DNA from: Flavobacteriales bacterium
GTDB lineage: Bacteria > Bacteroidota > Bacteroidia > Flavobacteriales_E > Vicingaceae
Assembly (NCBI GenBank): GCA_002401955.1
Contig: NVUQ01000004.1
Coordinates: 36,947-100,946, forward strand
Length of the DNA stretch: 64,000 nt
Reading direction: 5' to 3'
Every line of letters starts with the position of its first letter. The stretch's first letter is position 1. Under the pieces are notes generated by a model that was not told the DNA's origin, ran no database searches, and saw nothing but the letters and a program-made list of their open reading frames with translations. Below are positions 9,715 to 18,352 of the stretch, piece after piece. The translations under genes and the position numbers were made by a program.

Positions 9715-10596
9715 ATGAGGAAAAGAGTATTACTATTATTAGTAAATATTATTGTGGTAAGCCAGTGTTTTTCACAGATGTATGTAAAGCTAAATCCTAG
9801 CTACAATAGGTCGTTGGGAGGACAGGTATTAGCACAAAACACATATTTAGAATATGTCTCTGGGTTAGATCAGGTTAAAGAAAAGGTTGACAATGTACGT
9901 TCTAGTCTTGGGCAAGGCTATATGGCTAGTTTTTCAGTTGGATATGGTTTTACTCCTCAGTTTAGTATGGAATTGGGGGCATCATACTTAAAGGGGAAGG
10001 AATCACAGTCGAGTCTTACCTTGAGGTACACAAATTCGGAAGAAAAGTCAACTTACACTTTAACAGGGCGACTATTCTCTATCGATCCAGCTTTTGTATT
10101 TTCTTCAAAAGAAAAAGATGCTTTTGGAACCTATGTTTCTTTAGGATTTCCGATAAATTTTATTTCATTTGATTCGTATTATGTTGGCAAAGAACCTGGC
10201 TCTTATAAAACTTCCGAGATACATAGAAGGTATACAGGCTCTGTCAGTGTTGGAGTTTCTACTAAATTAGGTGTTTCAGCGAAGTTAAATGAAAGCCTCA
10301 AAATATTTGGAGAGATAGGATTTACTTACATTAATTTTTCTCCAAACGAAAGTGAGGTTACTTCATATGATATTGGTGGGCATGATTCTTTATCAGCTTT
10401 CAGCGCATCTGAATTAAAGACTGTTTATAAGGAGAATGTTGTCAAAGATTATGATTATATTGATGGTCAGTGGGTGGAAGACTATAATACTAACAAACCT
10501 AAGGTTCGTCAAAAGTTTGACACTCCTTTTTCATATCTCTCTTTTTCTTTAGGGATCAAGTTTTACTTTTTTAAGAAGAGGCACGATAGTGAATAA
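9715..10596 (+). CDS. Outer-membrane beta-barrel protein
   Basis: This 293-residue protein of unknown function has a signal peptide (MRKRVLLLLVNIIVVSQCFSQ). Alternating hydrophobic strands rich in Gly and aromatic residues follow (GYMASFSVGYGFTPQFSMEL, FGTYVSLGFPINFISFDSYY, VGVSTKLGVSAKL). It ends in a strand finishing SLGIKFYFFKKRHDSE. This pattern is that of an OmpA-like or OprF-like eight- to ten-strand barrel. It stands alone between pgk and holB. The flanking duplication of the holB start region suggests it was inserted there. Confidence 0.72.
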   Translation: MRKRVLLLLVNIIVVSQCFSQMYVKLNPSYNRSLGGQVLAQNTYLEYVSGLDQVKEKVDNVRSSLGQGYMASFSVGYGFTPQFSMELGASYLKGKESQSSLTLRYTNSEEKSTYTLTGRLFSIDPAFVFSSKEKDAFGTYVSLGFPINFISFDSYYVGKEPGSYKTSEIHRRYTGSVSVGVSTKLGVSAKLNESLKIFGEIGFTYINFSPNESEVTSYDIGGHDSLSAFSASELKTVYKENVVKDYDYIDGQWVEDYNTNKPKVRQKFDTPFSYLSFSLGIKFYFFKKRHDSE

Positions 10597-10774
10597 ATCG
10601 GTGGAAAATGAATTTTCCTTAGCCTGCTAATTTAATTCGAAAACCCCTAGGAGAGAGATGTTAATGGAATTAGATCAACAGGGCTAAAATTCTATGGAAA
10701 ACAGTAAGTACCTCTAAAATAATAAGTCGATATAAAATTAAATTATAAAGAGGAGAGCTAACCCCAATAATAAT

Positions 10775-10782
10775 TACTTTTG
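10775..10782 (+). promoter_or_regulatory. TAnnTTTG -7 box at the holB start (possible leaderless mRNA)
   Basis: TACTTTTG is a consensus -7 box only six bases before the ATG at 10789. A start site four to seven bases after the box would give a transcript beginning at or next to the start codon. Confidence 0.45.
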
Positions 10783-10788
10783 AAAGCG

Positions 10789-11940
10789 ATGCAATTTAAA
10801 AAGATCATAGGGCACCAAAATGTAAAAAAACGATTAATTAATTCAGTTAACGAAGGACGAATTAGTCACGCACAATTGTTTTTAGGACCAGAAGGGTGTG
10901 GTAATTTGCCTCTGGCAATTGCTTATGCCCAATATATTTCTTGTTTAGAAAAATCTGAAATGGATTCTTGTGGCGAATGTCAATCTTGCATTAAATATGA
11001 GAAATTGATACATCCAGATTTGCACTTTGTATTTCCTGTTGCATCAAGTGCTGAGGTAAAAGATAAGCCAACCAGCACTAAATATATTGCACAATGGCGC
11101 GAAGCAATTTTAGATGAGCCTTATTTATCTTTAGCTCATTGGCAAAATAGAATTGAAACGGGAAATAAACAACTTTTAATCTCTAAAAATGAAAGTGAGG
11201 ATATTCTAAAAATCTTAAGCCTTAAAACCTATGAATCGGAATATAAAGTGATGATTATTTGGTATCCAGAAAGGTTTAATATTGCCTCAGGAAATAAACT
11301 GTTAAAGATTATTGAGGAGCCACCAAATAAAACATTGTTTATATTGGTTGCACAGGATTCGGAACAAGTTTTAACCACTATTTTATCACGAACACAACTT
11401 GTTAAAGTTGGTAGAATTCAAGAAGAAGTTTTGCAGGCTGAATTGGTAAAAAAGTATAGTTTAGAAGCTTCAGTTGCACATAAAATAGCACACCAATCGG
11501 ATGGAAATTTTATTACAGCTCAAAAACTAATTGAACATTCGGCAACAGAAGAAGAATTCCATGATTTGTTTAAAGATTGGATGCGTTCTGCCTTTAAAGG
11601 CAATGTTGCAGGTTTAATTATTTGGTCAGAAAATATGGCAAATATTTCTTTTGGAAGAGAAAAACAAAAGCAATTTTTAAAATATTCTTTACATATTTTT
11701 AGAGAAAGTTTAATGAAGAATTATGGTGATGCTGAAATGGAAAGAGTTGCCAGTAATGAAGTGAAATTTTTATCCAATTTTTCACCTTACATTCATGGAG
11801 CAAATTGCATTGAAATTATTGAGTTGTTTAATGATGCCTCTTACCATATTGAAAGAAATGCCAACCCTAAAATTTTGTTTTTAGATGTTTCTTTAAAACT
11901 CACCAAACTATTGCGTGTTGAAGCTCCAGTTGGGACTTAA
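10789..11940 (+). CDS. holB: DNA polymerase III delta-prime subunit (clamp-loader AAA+ protein)
   Basis: It is part of the clamp loader that places the sliding clamp on DNA. The N-terminus QFKKIIGHQNVKKRLINS is typical. The P-loop is degenerate (GPEGCGNLP, with the catalytic lysine lost), which favours delta-prime over tau/gamma. A zinc module follows (C-x2-C-x2-C in CGECQSC plus an upstream Cys), then EEPPNKTLFIL and ILSRTQ at the sensor region. I prefer the ATG at 10789 to the TTG three codons earlier. That TTG overlaps a consensus -7 box, so transcription would start after it. The gene lies upstream of ricT, gldH and the PBP. Confidence 0.92.
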   Translation: MQFKKIIGHQNVKKRLINSVNEGRISHAQLFLGPEGCGNLPLAIAYAQYISCLEKSEMDSCGECQSCIKYEKLIHPDLHFVFPVASSAEVKDKPTSTKYIAQWREAILDEPYLSLAHWQNRIETGNKQLLISKNESEDILKILSLKTYESEYKVMIIWYPERFNIASGNKLLKIIEEPPNKTLFILVAQDSEQVLTTILSRTQLVKVGRIQEEVLQAELVKKYSLEASVAHKIAHQSDGNFITAQKLIEHSATEEEFHDLFKDWMRSAFKGNVAGLIIWSENMANISFGREKQKQFLKYSLHIFRESLMKNYGDAEMERVASNEVKFLSNFSPYIHGANCIEIIELFNDASYHIERNANPKILFLDVSLKLTKLLRVEAPVGT

Positions 11941-11995
11941 CAATTTATTCTTTAAAAATCATAAACATCAGTTAAAATTTAGCCTACAAATATGC

Positions 11996-12003
11996 TATAT
12001 TTG
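11996..12003 (+). promoter_or_regulatory. -7 box inside an inverted repeat upstream of ricT
   Basis: TATATTTG matches TAnnTTTG about 66 nt before the ricT ATG. It forms the right half of a perfect 8-bp inverted repeat (ACAAATAT, 3-nt gap, ATATTTGT; 11986-12004), which could be an operator. A second hairpin (AGTTTTTT/AAAAAACT, about 12031-12049) lies in the leader. Confidence 0.5.
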
Positions 12004-12068
12004 TGAGGAACAATAAGTTTAACGATTCGTAGTTTTTTAATAAAAAACTCACAATATATAGAATTTGA

Positions 12069-13340
12069 ATGGGATGTAGTGGATGTAGTACTGAGAGGGG
12101 TTGTGGAACATCATCGAAAGGGTGTAAAAGCAAAACTGGCAGTTGTAATAAATTAAATGTTTTTGATTGGCTAAAGGATATTGAATTGCCTCACGGTCAG
12201 AAAATGTTTGATTGTGTAGAAATTCGTTTTAAAAATAGCCGAAAAGAATTTTATAGAAACATAGATGAATTAAGCCTAAATATTGGTGATGTTGTTGCTG
12301 TAGAATCTTCTCCAGGCCATGATATGGGAACGGTTTCTTTAACAGGAGAATTGGTTAAAAAGCAAATGCGAAAACGTAAAGTTGCTTTTGATTCTGAAGA
12401 AGTAAAAAAGATTTATCGCCAAGCAAAAAAGACAGACATTGATAAGTGGATGGAAGCTCAATCTTTAGAGACTGACACCATGTACAAAGCAAGAACACTT
12501 GCAATTGATCTAGGCTTGCAAATGAAAATTAGCGATGTTGAATATCAAGGAGATAGATCTAAAGCAACTTTTTATTATACAGCCGAAGGACGAGTTGATT
12601 TTAGAGAATTGATAAAAAAATTAGCTGGAGAATTTAAGATAAGAATCGAGATGAAACAGATTGGTGTTCGTCAAGAAGCGAGTAGAATAGGAGGGATTGG
12701 CTCTTGTGGAAGAGAACTTTGTTGTTCTACTTGGTTAACTGATTTTAGATCCGTTTCAACCTCTGCTGCACGTTACCAACAGCTTTCTTTAAATCCACAA
12801 AAATTAGCAGGACAATGCGGTAAGTTAAAGTGTTGTTTGAATTATGAGTTGGATAGTTATGTTGATGCATTAAAAGATTTTCCGAACACTAACCTGAAAT
12901 TAAAAACGAAAAAAGGAAATGCATTTTACCGTAAAATGGACATTTTTAAAAATGTAATGTGGTATTCTTATCAAGATGAACCGTTAAAATTTATTGAGTT
13001 AAAACTCGATAGAGTTAATGAGATTGTTGAAATGAATAAACAAGAGGAGAAACCAAACGATTTAATGGATTTCGTTGTGTTGAAAGAGGTTGTGAAAGAA
13101 CCAGAATATGGTAATGTTGTTGGTCAGGATGATTTAACTCGTTTTGACAAACCTAAAGGAGGAAACAAGAAGAACAAAAACAAGAAACGTAAGTTTAGTA
13201 ATTCTAATAAACCGAATAATAGCGGGAATAAGCAAGGAGAAAAACCTAAAGGGTCTAAGTCAAACAATAACCCGAATAGAACCAGAAATAATAATAACAA
13301 AGGAAAAGGAAATAAACCTCAAGCAAAGAAGAATGATTAA
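12069..13340 (+). CDS. ricT: RicT/YaaT family PSP1-domain protein
   Basis: RicT belongs to a small Fe-S-containing complex that affects RNase Y-dependent mRNA processing in Bacillus; the role in Bacteroidota is less clear. The 423-residue protein has a cysteine-rich N-terminus (C3, C6, C12, C19, C26). The central PSP1 domain carries paired motifs SCGRELCCSTWL and GQCGKLKCCLNYE, probable cluster or metal ligands. The last 65 or so residues are a very basic Lys/Asn/Gly tail (KKNKNKKRKF ... RNNNNKGKGNK) that may bind RNA. Its end overlaps gldH by eight bases. This pairing with gldH is known in Bacteroidota. Confidence 0.9.
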   Translation: MGCSGCSTERGCGTSSKGCKSKTGSCNKLNVFDWLKDIELPHGQKMFDCVEIRFKNSRKEFYRNIDELSLNIGDVVAVESSPGHDMGTVSLTGELVKKQMRKRKVAFDSEEVKKIYRQAKKTDIDKWMEAQSLETDTMYKARTLAIDLGLQMKISDVEYQGDRSKATFYYTAEGRVDFRELIKKLAGEFKIRIEMKQIGVRQEASRIGGIGSCGRELCCSTWLTDFRSVSTSAARYQQLSLNPQKLAGQCGKLKCCLNYELDSYVDALKDFPNTNLKLKTKKGNAFYRKMDIFKNVMWYSYQDEPLKFIELKLDRVNEIVEMNKQEEKPNDLMDFVVLKEVVKEPEYGNVVGQDDLTRFDKPKGGNKKNKNKKRKFSNSNKPNNSGNKQGEKPKGSKSNNNPNRTRNNNNKGKGNKPQAKKND

Positions 13341-13812
13341 TGGTTCTTTTAAAATAATAGGAATTATTTTGGTGCTTGTTGGATTGGTTTCTTGCGATGG
13401 CAACAAAGTGTTTGAAGAATATATTGAAGTAAAAAAGGCCAATTGGCAAAAAGAGAATGTAGCAAGTTTTGAATTTGAAGCAAAAGACACAACAGTTCTT
13501 CATAATTTATACATTAACATTCGCAATACTGGAGATTATGCATATAGCAATATTTACCTCTTTGTTACCATGAAAGGTCCAAATGGAGGGCTGTTAAAAG
13601 ATACAGTAAATTGTGTGTTGGCAGATAATAGAGGGAAATGGTTGGGAAAAGGAGTTGGTGATTTATGGGATTTAAGAATTCCTTATGTTGGAGGTTTTAA
13701 GTTTGCTCAATCAGGAAAATACATTATTTCTTTAGAACAAGCAATGCGAGTTGAAGATGGATTAAAAGGAATAACTGATGTTGGACTAAGAGTTGAAACG
13801 ACAAATAAATAA
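13333..13812 (+). CDS. gldH: Gliding motility lipoprotein GldH
   Basis: GldH is a lipoprotein required for gliding in Flavobacterium johnsoniae and is associated with T9SS function. I chose the ATG at 13333, which gives 159 residues with a clean lipoprotein signal: a hydrophobic stretch, then LVSC with the lipidated Cys at position 21. A longer in-frame version from 13144 would run antiparallel to this logic, through the basic tail of ricT. Family-typical text includes YINIRNTGDYAYSNIYLFV and GDLWDLRIPYVGGFKFAQSG. It overlaps ricT by eight bases and the PBP1A start by one (TAATG), so the three genes are coupled. Confidence 0.93.
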   Translation: MINGSFKIIGIILVLVGLVSCDGNKVFEEYIEVKKANWQKENVASFEFEAKDTTVLHNLYINIRNTGDYAYSNIYLFVTMKGPNGGLLKDTVNCVLADNRGKWLGKGVGDLWDLRIPYVGGFKFAQSGKYIISLEQAMRVEDGLKGITDVGLRVETTNK

Positions 13813-16292
13813 TGACAAAGCAAAAAAATACAACAAACAATAGAAAAAGACTTATGTTTTTTTGGATGCTAGTATTTGTGCCAGTTTTTTTATTTTTTAT
13901 TGCAATGTGGGGAGCAAAAACAGGTAATTTAGGCTTTGATCCACTACCAGATTTAATAGAATTAGAAAATCCAAAAAGCAACTTGGCATCAGAAATTATT
14001 ACTGCTGATGGTAAAATTATAGGAAAGTATTTCTTTCAGAACAGAACAAATGTTAAATATGAAGATTTATCTCCTTTTTTAGTAGATGCTTTAATAGCTA
14101 CTGAAGATGAAAGATATAGAACTCATTCAGGAATAGATTTGCGAGGTTTAGTAAGGGCTGTAGCTAATTTAGGACAGGCAGGAGGAGCAAGTACCATTAC
14201 GCAACAATTGGCTAAAATGATGTTTGAACATAAAGCTAAAAATCTAATAGAACGAATAAAACAAAAATTACAAGAACAAATCTTAGCGGTTGAATTAGAG
14301 AAAAGGTATACTAAAGATGAAATCATTACAATGTATTACAATCAGTTTGATTTTATTTACAATGCTGTTGGGATTAAGTCTGCAGCAAGAGTTTATTTTA
14401 ACAAAACTCCAATAGAGTTGGATATTGAAGAAGCCGCTGTTTTGGTTGGGATGGCAAAAAACCCATCAAGATATAATCCGAAAAGATTTCCAGAGAATGC
14501 AATGAAGCGAAGAGAAGTTGTTTTTGCTCAAATGAAACGAAGCGAATTGATTACGCAAGAAGAATACGACTCATTAAGAGTATTACCTATAGTATTAAAT
14601 TATCAAGCTGTAGATCATAGAGAAGGGATTGCTCCTTATTTTAGAGAAACATTAAGATTGAAAATTCAAAAAATGTTTAAGGAGAAAGATGCAGACAGTA
14701 ATTATATTTATGCTAAATCAGACGGAAAGCCTTATGACATTTATAAAGATGGATTAAAAATATTTACAACAATAAATTCTCGAATGCAAAAACATGCAGA
14801 GTTTGCTGTAGAAGAGTATATCGCAAAAACCTTACAAGGGCAGTTTGATAGGCATTTAAAACGTTATAGAACAAACCGTTACCCTTACGATGGAAGTCAT
14901 AAAGGGATTTCAAAAAAACAATATCTTTCTCTTTTAAAATCATCAAAAGAAAAAACACCTCGTTATCGAATTTTGGCGGGTAAAGAATGTTTTAATTGTG
15001 GAAGAAGGGGTTCTAAAAATGTAAAAAAAGAGGGTAAGTATTATGTTTGTCAGGCGAATACTGATGATTGCGGTAAAAAGAGATGGGCCACCAACAAGGA
15101 TTCTATAGATATTATTTTTGATAAAAAGATACAAATGAAAGTGTTTGCTCATTCTGGAGCAATAGACACCTTACTATCGCCAAATGATTCTATTAAATAT
15201 TACAAAACTTTTTTACATACAGGCTTAATGTCTGTAGACCCACATACTGGTTATATTAAAGCTTGGGTTGGAGGAGTAAATTATGAGCAATTTGCTTATG
15301 ATCATGTTACAAGTACCCGACAAGTTGGTTCTACCTTTAAACCTTTTGTGTATGTAACGGCTATTCAAAACGGTTATTCACCTTGCTATGAAGTGCCAAA
15401 CACTAAAATCACTTTTAATAAAGGAGAGTTTGGATTATTAAAAGATTGGACACCAAGAAATGCGGATGGAGTTTATAATGGATGTCATGTTTCTTTAAAA
15501 TATGCCTTAGCAAATTCTATGAATACAATTACTGCATGGATTATGAAACAGTTTGGTCCTGAAGCAGTAATGCAACAAGCAAGAAATATGGGGATAAAAA
15601 ATAAATTAGATCCAGTTCCATCACTATGTTTAGGGGTTGCCGATTTAAGTGTTTACGAAATGGTAGGGGCCAATGCAACTTTTGCAAATAAAGGAGTTTA
15701 CATAGAGCCTACCATGTTTACGAGAATTGAGGATAAACATGGCAATGTAATTATGGATGTAAATCCTGAGACCAAAGAAGCAATGAGTGAAGAAACGGCT
15801 TATTTAATGTTAGATTTAATGAAGGGAATAGTTCAGGGGGAATACAATAAATGTATGGGAGACAATATGAAAGAAAGGGGTAAGAAAGGAATATATACTA
15901 ATGGAACAGGGGTAAGGTTACGTGGAACTATATCTAAATCAAGACCTTATGTGGGGCATCATTATCCCATAGCTGGAAAAACAGGAACCACAAATAATCA
16001 GTCTGATGGGTGGTTTATGGGTTTAACCCCAGATTTAGTAACTGGAGTTTGGGTAGGTGCTGATGAAAGGGCTGTTCGTTTTGCGACTATATCTATGGGG
16101 CAAGGAGCCAATACAGCTTTACCTGTCTGGGGTTATTATATGCAAAAAGTAAAAGCAGATAAGAAATTAAATTACCCTGATAAAGATTTTGAAAAACCAG
16201 ATAAACCATTAAGTATGGAATTAGATTGTATTAAATATAATCTGATGAATAATGGAGGAGGAGACTTTGGTTCTGAACCTCAAGAGTATTAA
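13812..16292 (+). CDS. mrcA: Bifunctional penicillin-binding protein 1A with four-cysteine insert
   Basis: It polymerises and cross-links peptidoglycan at the periplasmic face of the inner membrane. The 826 residues comprise a short cytoplasmic tail, a TM helix (about 16-33) and a GT51 domain with the catalytic Glu98 in [12 protein letters not shown] and [12 protein letters not shown]. The transpeptidase domain has the active Ser507 in STFK, SMN, and [15 protein letters not shown]. Between them (residues about 390-422) lies an insert with CFNC (393, 396), C413 and C420, spaced like a zinc ribbon or disulfide module. The start overlaps the gldH stop by one base. The insert is unusual for the family as I know it. 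Confidence 0.95.
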   Translation: MTKQKNTTNNRKRLMFFWMLVFVPVFLFFIAMWGAKTGNLGFDPLPDLIELENPKSNLASEIITADGKIIGKYFFQNRTNVKYEDLSPFLVDALIATEDERYRTHSGIDLRGLVRAVANLGQAGGASTITQQLAKMMFEHKAKNLIERIKQKLQEQILAVELEKRYTKDEIITMYYNQFDFIYNAVGIKSAARVYFNKTPIELDIEEAAVLVGMAKNPSRYNPKRFPENAMKRREVVFAQMKRSELITQEEYDSLRVLPIVLNYQAVDHREGIAPYFRETLRLKIQKMFKEKDADSNYIYAKSDGKPYDIYKDGLKIFTTINSRMQKHAEFAVEEYIAKTLQGQFDRHLKRYRTNRYPYDGSHKGISKKQYLSLLKSSKEKTPRYRILAGKECFNCGRRGSKNVKKEGKYYVCQANTDDCGKKRWATNKDSIDIIFDKKIQMKVFAHSGAIDTLLSPNDSIKYYKTFLHTGLMSVDPHTGYIKAWVGGVNYEQFAYDHVTSTRQVGSTFKPFVYVTAIQNGYSPCYEVPNTKITFNKGEFGLLKDWTPRNADGVYNGCHVSLKYALANSMNTITAWIMKQFGPEAVMQQARNMGIKNKLDPVPSLCLGVADLSVYEMVGANATFANKGVYIEPTMFTRIEDKHGNVIMDVNPETKEAMSEETAYLMLDLMKGIVQGEYNKCMGDNMKERGKKGIYTNGTGVRLRGTISKSRPYVGHHYPIAGKTGTTNNQSDGWFMGLTPDLVTGVWVGADERAVRFATISMGQGANTALPVWGYYMQKVKADKKLNYPDKDFEKPDKPLSMELDCIKYNLMNNGGGDFGSEPQEY

Positions 16293-16303
16293 AAAATAAA
16301 ACT

Positions 16304-17008
16304 ATGGCAATAAACAAAGTTGTTACAAACGCAGAAGAAGCAACTAAAGGAATTGAAGATGGAATGACCTTGATGTTAGGAGGTTTTGGCTTATGTGGTA
16401 TTCCTGAAAACTGCATTTCTGAAATGGTAAATATGAATGTAAAAGGATTAACCTGCATTTCTAATAACGCAGGGGTTGATAATTTTGGATTAGGGTTATT
16501 GCTTCAGAAAAAACAGATCAAAAAAATGATTTCTTCTTATGTTGGAGAGAATGATGAGTTTGAAAGCCAAATGTTAAGTGGAGAGTTGGAGGTGGATTTA
16601 ATACCTCAAGGTTCTTTGGCAGAGAGATGTAGAGCTGGTGGTGCTGGAATTCCAGCATTTTTTACACCTGCTGGTTATGGAACTGAAGTGGCAGAAGGAA
16701 AAGAAGTAAGAGAATTTAATGGCAAACCACATATTTTAGAAAGTGCTTTAACAGCAGATTTTGCTATTGTAAAAGCTTGGAAAGGAGATACTGCGGGTAA
16801 CTTGGTTTATAAAGCTACCGCACGTAATTTTAATCCTATGATGGCAATGGCAGGAAAAACTACCATTGCTGAGGTTGAAGAATTAGTTCCTGAAGGAACA
16901 TTAGATCCAAATACAATACATACACCAGGAATATTTGTACAACGAATTTTCCAAGGAGTGGATTATGAAAAAAGAATAGAGCAGAGAACTACTCGCATGC
17001 GCGAATAG
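16304..17008 (+). CDS. scoA: 3-oxoacid CoA-transferase subunit A
   Basis: It is the alpha subunit of succinyl-CoA:3-ketoacid CoA transferase, which activates acetoacetate or other short 3-oxo acids using succinyl-CoA. The 234-residue length is standard. The N-terminal motif [15 protein letters not shown] and the later [20 protein letters not shown] and [16 protein letters not shown] are characteristic. Its partner scoB normally follows directly, but here a four-helix-bundle cassette of about 450 bp separates them. It starts 12 nt after the PBP1A stop and may share that transcript. Confidence 0.95.
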   Translation: MAINKVVTNAEEATKGIEDGMTLMLGGFGLCGIPENCISEMVNMNVKGLTCISNNAGVDNFGLGLLLQKKQIKKMISSYVGENDEFESQMLSGELEVDLIPQGSLAERCRAGGAGIPAFFTPAGYGTEVAEGKEVREFNGKPHILESALTADFAIVKAWKGDTAGNLVYKATARNFNPMMAMAGKTTIAEVEELVPEGTLDPNTIHTPGIFVQRIFQGVDYEKRIEQRTTRMRE

Positions 17009-17047
17009 TTAAATGTAATAATTGATTAATTCTTTAATGTAACAATT

Positions 17048-17398
17048 ATGGACAAGAAAGAAAATGTTATACTTACAAAAACTATTGCTTTTTCTTTGTT
17101 AATAATTGAGTTTTGTGAAAGTTTAGAAAAGCAAAGAAAATTTGTGATTGCGAATCAATTGTTAAAATCAGGGACTTCAATTGGAGCAAACATTCATGAA
17201 GCACAAAATGCAGAAAGTAGAGCTGATTTTATTCATAAAGTAAAAATTGCAGCAAAAGAAGTTGAAGAAGTAAAGTATTGGTTGATTTTATGTAAAGAGG
17301 CAAAATCATACCCATTTGATGAGAATTTAGAACATCATATTAAAGAAATTGGGTTGATTATTTATAAGATATTAAGTAGTAGTAAAAAATCAATGTAG
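17048..17398 (+). CDS. Four-helix-bundle protein (23S rRNA intervening-sequence family)
   Basis: This 116-residue protein is all alpha: ENVILTKTIAFSLLIIEFCE, KFVIANQLLKSGTSIGANI, RADFIHKVKIAAKEVEEVKY, and a final helix before SSSKKSM. The signature SGTSIGANIHEAQ ... DFIHKVKIAAKE is that of the S23/IVP family, first seen in intervening sequences of 23S rRNA. Biochemical function is unknown; members are small oligomeric bundles, and related Avd proteins act with diversity-generating retroelements (no such element is seen here). The ATG follows the left inverted repeat directly. It splits the scoAB operon, so it would be co-transcribed. Confidence 0.9.
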   Translation: MDKKENVILTKTIAFSLLIIEFCESLEKQRKFVIANQLLKSGTSIGANIHEAQNAESRADFIHKVKIAAKEVEEVKYWLILCKEAKSYPFDENLEHHIKEIGLIIYKILSSSKKSM

Positions 17399-17401
17399 CA
17401 G

Positions 17402-17441
17402 TTTTCTAATGTAACAATAGAATAATTGTTACATTAGAAAA
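17402..17441. repeat. Perfect 17-bp hairpin before scoB
   Basis: TTTTCTAATGTAACAAT (17402-17418) is perfectly complementary to 17425-17441 with a six-base loop. The right arm is also part of the right cassette repeat, so it can pair either locally or with 17035-17047 upstream of the four-helix gene. It lies 25 nt before the scoB start and could act as a terminator or processing site. Confidence 0.75.
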
Positions 17442-17466
17442 TTGTTTAATTATTACATTATATAAG

Positions 17467-18123
17467 ATGTTAGATAAAGTAGGTATAGCAAAAAGAATTT
17501 CACAAGAATTAAGAGATGGTTGGTACGTTAATTTAGGTATTGGAATACCTACTTTGGTTGCTAATTTTGTTCCAGATGATATTACGGTAGAATTCCAATC
17601 TGAAAATGGAATTTTAGGAATGGGACCTTTTCCTTATGATGGAGAAGAAGATGCAGATTTAATTAATGCAGGAAAACAAACGGTAACCTTACAACCTGGT
17701 GCATCCGTATTTGATTCTGCAACGAGTTTTGCTATGATTAGAGGACAACATGTACAGTTAACGGTTTTAGGTGCAATGGAAGTTTCAGAAAATGGAGACA
17801 TTGCCAATTGGAAAATTCCTGGTAAAATGGTAAAAGGAATGGGAGGAGCAATGGATTTAGTTGCTTCAGCTGAAAATATTATTGTTGCAATGATGCATAC
17901 CAACAAAAAAGGAGAAAGTAAGTTGCTGCCTTCTTGTTCTTTACCCTTAACAGGAGTTGGCTGTGTTACAAGAGTTATAACCAATTTGGCCGCATTAGAA
18001 ATTAAAGATGGAGCATTTCATTTGCTAGAACGAGCACCAGGAGTTTCTGTTCAAGAAATACAAGCTGCTACTGCAGGAAAATTGATTGTAGAAGGAGATA
18101 TTCCTGAGATGCAGATTAGCTAA
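17467..18123 (+). CDS. scoB: 3-oxoacid CoA-transferase subunit B
   Basis: This is the beta subunit of the CoA transferase whose alpha subunit is at 16304. The catalytic glutamate that forms the enzyme-CoA thioester lies in SENGILGMGPFP (about residue 46). YVNLGIGIPTLVANF at the N-terminus and PLTGVGCVTRVITNLA towards the end are also family hallmarks. It has 218 residues, a normal length. Its ATG is only six bases past the right inverted repeat of the inserted cassette, so pairing in the mRNA could mask or free its start. Confidence 0.95.
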   Translation: MLDKVGIAKRISQELRDGWYVNLGIGIPTLVANFVPDDITVEFQSENGILGMGPFPYDGEEDADLINAGKQTVTLQPGASVFDSATSFAMIRGQHVQLTVLGAMEVSENGDIANWKIPGKMVKGMGGAMDLVASAENIIVAMMHTNKKGESKLLPSCSLPLTGVGCVTRVITNLAALEIKDGAFHLLERAPGVSVQEIQAATAGKLIVEGDIPEMQIS

Positions 18124-18352
18124 TAGATTCATAGGATGACTATTTATCAATAGTTACTAGTTATCCGATGAATAAGATTGTTAAATGGCCTCTTAGCAAT
18201 TCAGTAGTCATTATTTTTTATTTATTAGATGATGAAGATATTCCTAAATGAAATTGGATTAGTTTTAACAATTCAATAATCACCATATTTTTATTTAAAC
18301 TGTTTGCTTTATAAGCAACTAATTGCCTAAATTTCAGTCTTTAAAGTAGTTA

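Larger units (their letters stand above)
17011..17460 (+). mobile_element. Inverted-repeat-bounded cassette carrying a four-helix-bundle gene
   Basis: Two 37-bp sequences, 17011-17047 and 17424-17460, are inverted copies of each other. The outer 12 bases (AATGTAATAATT against AATTATTACATT) and the inner 13 (TAATGTAACAATT) match exactly; the 11-base middle matches at six positions, 31/37 in all by eye. They enclose only the gene at 17048-17398 and a local hairpin. The unit sits between scoA (two bases after its stop) and scoB (six bases before its start), genes that are normally contiguous. There is no transposase and no clear target duplication. The layout recalls the intervening sequences of bacterial 23S rRNA, which encode the same protein family. 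Confidence 0.7.

Noticed and set aside
13144..13332. Longer gldH start
   Set aside because: The extension runs through the coding tail of ricT in another frame and would bury the lipoprotein signal.
17048..17398. Avd-type protein of a diversity-generating retroelement
   Set aside because: The fold is related, but there is no reverse transcriptase, template repeat or variable repeat in the window.
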